NCBI GenBank assembly: GCA_002704825.1
Contig: PAIY01000017.1
Coordinates: 1 to 35,437 of the forward strand
Source of the DNA: Phycisphaeraceae bacterium
Lineage (GTDB): Bacteria > Planctomycetota > Phycisphaerae > Phycisphaerales > Phycisphaeraceae
Reading direction: 5' to 3'
Length of the DNA stretch: 35,437 bases
Under the pieces are notes generated by a model. The model searched no databases. It saw nothing but the letters and a program-made list of their open reading frames with translations, and was not told where the DNA came from. This document shows positions 34,223-35,437 of the stretch, one piece after another (within the stretch, counting starts at the first letter, position 1; every line of letters starts with the position of its first letter). A program made the translations under genes and the position numbers.

Positions 34223-34289
34223 ATGATAACATTCAATCGTTTATTTACATTGCATTCCTTAAAATGAGAAAACAATACCGCCGCTACAC

Positions 34290-34325
34290 AAAGGCGAGGT
34301 CATTGTTTCAAGTCCCATGAATGAC
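34290..34325 (+). pseudogene. decayed copy of the tRNA-Thr 3' end
   Basis: Thirty-six bases match positions 12185-12220 of the tRNA-Thr gene at 29 sites, including GAGGTC and TTCAAGTCCCAT. The copy starts at the 3' side of the anticodon stem; no acceptor 5' strand or D arm precedes it, and the T-stem and acceptor bases are mutated, so it cannot be a working tRNA. It is in the same orientation as the intact gene, as expected of a right-hand attachment site, and is followed by a terminator in a similar position to the one after the real tRNA. Confidence 0.75.
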
Positions 34326-34330
34326 TTTAC

Positions 34331-34367
34331 AAAAAGACCCGCAAACGATGTGCTTGCGGGTCTTTTT
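34331..34367. terminator. rho-independent terminator next to the tRNA-Thr remnant, possibly bidirectional
   Basis: AAAAAGACCCGCAA (34331-34344) and TTGCGGGTCTTTTT (34354-34367) form a 14-bp stem with a 9-base loop, ending in a T-run on either strand. It follows the tRNA remnant on the plus strand and could also stop the DUF4091-like gene on the minus strand. Confidence 0.85.
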
Positions 34368-34494
34368 TATATGCGATCAGATATCGATTTCAAACGGTTC
34401 CTGATGTTGTGCTTGACAGACGAGCGAAGCTATCACTCACGGAGCCAATTCACTGTTGCATCCGTTTGGTCCAATCTCACGTGATTACGACACA

Positions 34495-35437
34495 TCATTT
34501 TTGTGAGCGGAAAGGCGACTTGTAGCCATCCAGATCATCCTGCCATGTACGCCACAGGCCACGCACGGGAATACCGCCACGATCGCCCCACGGGTTGGTA
34601 TCTTTGATGGGTGATCGTTGAATCAGATTCGCAAGTTTCTCACGATAGGCATAAAGCACTTGCGGATCCTTGGTATATGTCGCCAAACCGTCGACAACGC
34701 CATCGGTTGACTTCAAAGCTGTGGTCGCATCGAAATACCACTGGGGTTCAGCCTTCTTGTTGCCCCAACTGCCACTCTGCCAATTCTGCTTGGAACGTCC
34801 CTGGAACCCAGACCCCTTGGTTGGACAACGCGAGGGTAATCCCCATTCAAAAGCAGGGATATTGATCATGCTGGTGTAGGGACTGTTGGGTTCAAGTGAC
34901 TGTCGGATCATAACACCTGATTTAGCCCATTCGTTGGTATCGTCCATGTCGGTGATTTGAGCGGTGATCTGGCCATCGCCTGAGAGTTTGCGGTAGACAA
35001 AATAGAACTTGTCACTGCGGTTCCAGATGTCACCACCTTTGGCTGTGACAGTGATCTGATTGCCATCAATCTTAACTTCGCCATCGTCGTCATTGATACC
35101 GATCGCTGCGGTTTCCCATTGATCAGAAGCTTGATGGGCATAGAGATCGACATTGTCATAGATGGTGCGTCCAGCATGTTCGCTGTTCTTCGAAGTAGTT
35201 GCCAAACCGATATAGACATCGCCACCCATCTCGACATTGTGCTTGCCATAGGTCTGCCAGGTCTTGCCATCACCACTGCGATAGGCGGTGATGGTATTAC
35301 CCTTGCGGACCAAACGGACCCAACCGCTGTTCTGCTTGTAGAACTCACGGACCTGGTTCTTGAGGATCATGTGATAGGCCATGTCTTCCAGACCGTCACG
35401 GTAGTTCTCAAGGACCATGCTGGGGACGAGTTGTTTC
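34495..35437 (-). CDS. DUF4091/GH123-like protein interrupted by inserted sandwich modules, 5' end outside window
   Basis: The frame is open to the right edge, so only the C-terminal 313 residues are seen. They begin with KQLVPS and LENYRDGLEDMAYHM, the signature near the end of DUF4091 / GH123-like barrels (usually P-S-x-R-x-E-x-x-R-D-G-I-E-D-x-E-Y). Two DUF1349-like concanavalin-type modules follow: one with ITAYRSGDGKTWQTYG and VYIGLATTS, the next with GDIWNRSDKFYFVYR and WAKSGVMIRQSL. After them comes TYTKDPQVLYAYREKLANLI, which looks like the last helices of the same DUF4091 fold. The catalytic part lies outside the window. The gene is just beyond the tRNA remnant, hence outside the candidate island. 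It is a likely carbohydrate-active protein, but the substrate cannot be judged. Confidence 0.7.
   Translation of the reverse strand, partial: KQLVPSMVLENYRDGLEDMAYHMILKNQVREFYKQNSGWVRLVRKGNTITAYRSGDGKTWQTYGKHNVEMGGDVYIGLATTSKNSEHAGRTIYDNVDLYAHQASDQWETAAIGINDDDGEVKIDGNQITVTAKGGDIWNRSDKFYFVYRKLSGDGQITAQITDMDDTNEWAKSGVMIRQSLEPNSPYTSMINIPAFEWGLPSRCPTKGSGFQGRSKQNWQSGSWGNKKAEPQWYFDATTALKSTDGVVDGLATYTKDPQVLYAYREKLANLIQRSPIKDTNPWGDRGGIPVRGLWRTWQDDLDGYKSPFRSQK

Larger units (their letters stand above)
12186..34325. mobile_element. candidate tRNA-Thr genomic island carrying two carbohydrate-use modules
   Basis: The left boundary is the 3' end of intact tRNA-Thr, and the right boundary is a decayed copy of its last 36 bases, in the same orientation. 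This is the usual result of site-specific insertion at a tRNA 3' end, which keeps one tRNA whole and leaves a duplicate at the far side. The interval holds only carbohydrate-related genes, their regulators and a transposase remnant, and parts of it look more AT-rich than the left flank. No integrase, excisionase or conjugation gene is visible, and the repeat is not exact, so if this is an island it is old and immobile. Alternatively the right copy is a relic of a duplicated tRNA. Confidence 0.45.

Noticed and set aside
12222..34289. An integrase, excisionase or conjugation gene for the island
   Set aside because: I looked for tyrosine or serine recombinase motifs in the listed proteins and found none; only a DDE transposase fragment is present.
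34290..34325. A functional second tRNA gene
   Set aside because: Only the 3' third is present and both remaining stems carry changes; no D arm or acceptor 5' strand lies upstream.
1..35437. CRISPR array, rRNA genes, phage structural genes, toxin-antitoxin or restriction systems
   Set aside because: No regularly spaced short repeats, rRNA signatures or defence-type proteins are visible in the window.

Overview
The window looks like chromosome from a PVC-group bacterium, most likely a planctomycete of the class Phycisphaerae. The clues are two pseudopilins with the [17 protein letters not shown] leader and an H-x(8-10)-D tail motif placed beside glycoside hydrolase genes, LacI-type regulators heading those clusters, large multi-domain secreted carbohydrate-active proteins, and a GNAT-nitrilase fusion. 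GC content is moderate (about 50% by eye), and lower between roughly 13 and 20 kb. The taxonomic call is inference from gene style; there is no rRNA or phylogenetic marker here.

Left part (1-12 kb), mixed chromosomal genes: the 3' end of an NfeD-type membrane protease; a small membrane protein; an operon of a carboxymuconolactone decarboxylase-like protein and an ECF41-type sigma factor, preceded by a textbook ECF41 promoter (TGTCACA-N16-CGTC), with the sigma factor split by an in-frame TAG exactly between its sigma domains and its SnoaL-like regulatory tail; a GNAT-nitrilase fusion; a 104-bp palindromic repeat; an esterase; a tspO-GNAT pair; csrA; an Nfu-type Fe-S protein; and a 1127-residue clan-A glycosidase-like protein with Calx-beta, CARDB and two repeated C-terminal modules.

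Middle and right part (12.2-34.3 kb), a carbohydrate-use island: it starts at the 3' end of an intact tRNA-Thr(GGT) gene and ends at a decayed copy of that tRNA's last 36 bases (29/36 identical), which is the layout of an old tRNA-targeted genomic island, although no integrase is visible. Inside are two LacI-headed modules on the minus strand. Module A (20.7 to 12.4 kb): LacI regulator, a large CBM-GH-CBM9 protein, a pseudopilin, a GH28-like protein, and a class C beta-lactamase-like gene killed by a stop at its catalytic lysine. Module B (34.1 to 21.5 kb): LacI regulator, a pseudopilin, two GH74-like double beta-propeller proteins, a GH116-like protein, a CBM9 lipoprotein, a GH20-like hexosaminidase and an MFS transporter lacking its last helix. 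A transposase remnant lies between the modules. Both modules have a sigma70-like promoter with LacI-type CG-centred palindromes just downstream of the -10 box.

Working model (inference): secreted propeller proteins and the CBM9 lipoprotein attack and bind a glycan outside the cytoplasm, an MFS carrier imports products, and leaderless GH20, GH116 and GH28 enzymes finish them inside, under control of the two LacI repressors. The pseudopilins may link each cluster to a type II/IV-pilus-like envelope system. The last bases hold the 3' part of a DUF4091/GH123-like protein whose fold appears to be interrupted by inserted sandwich modules.
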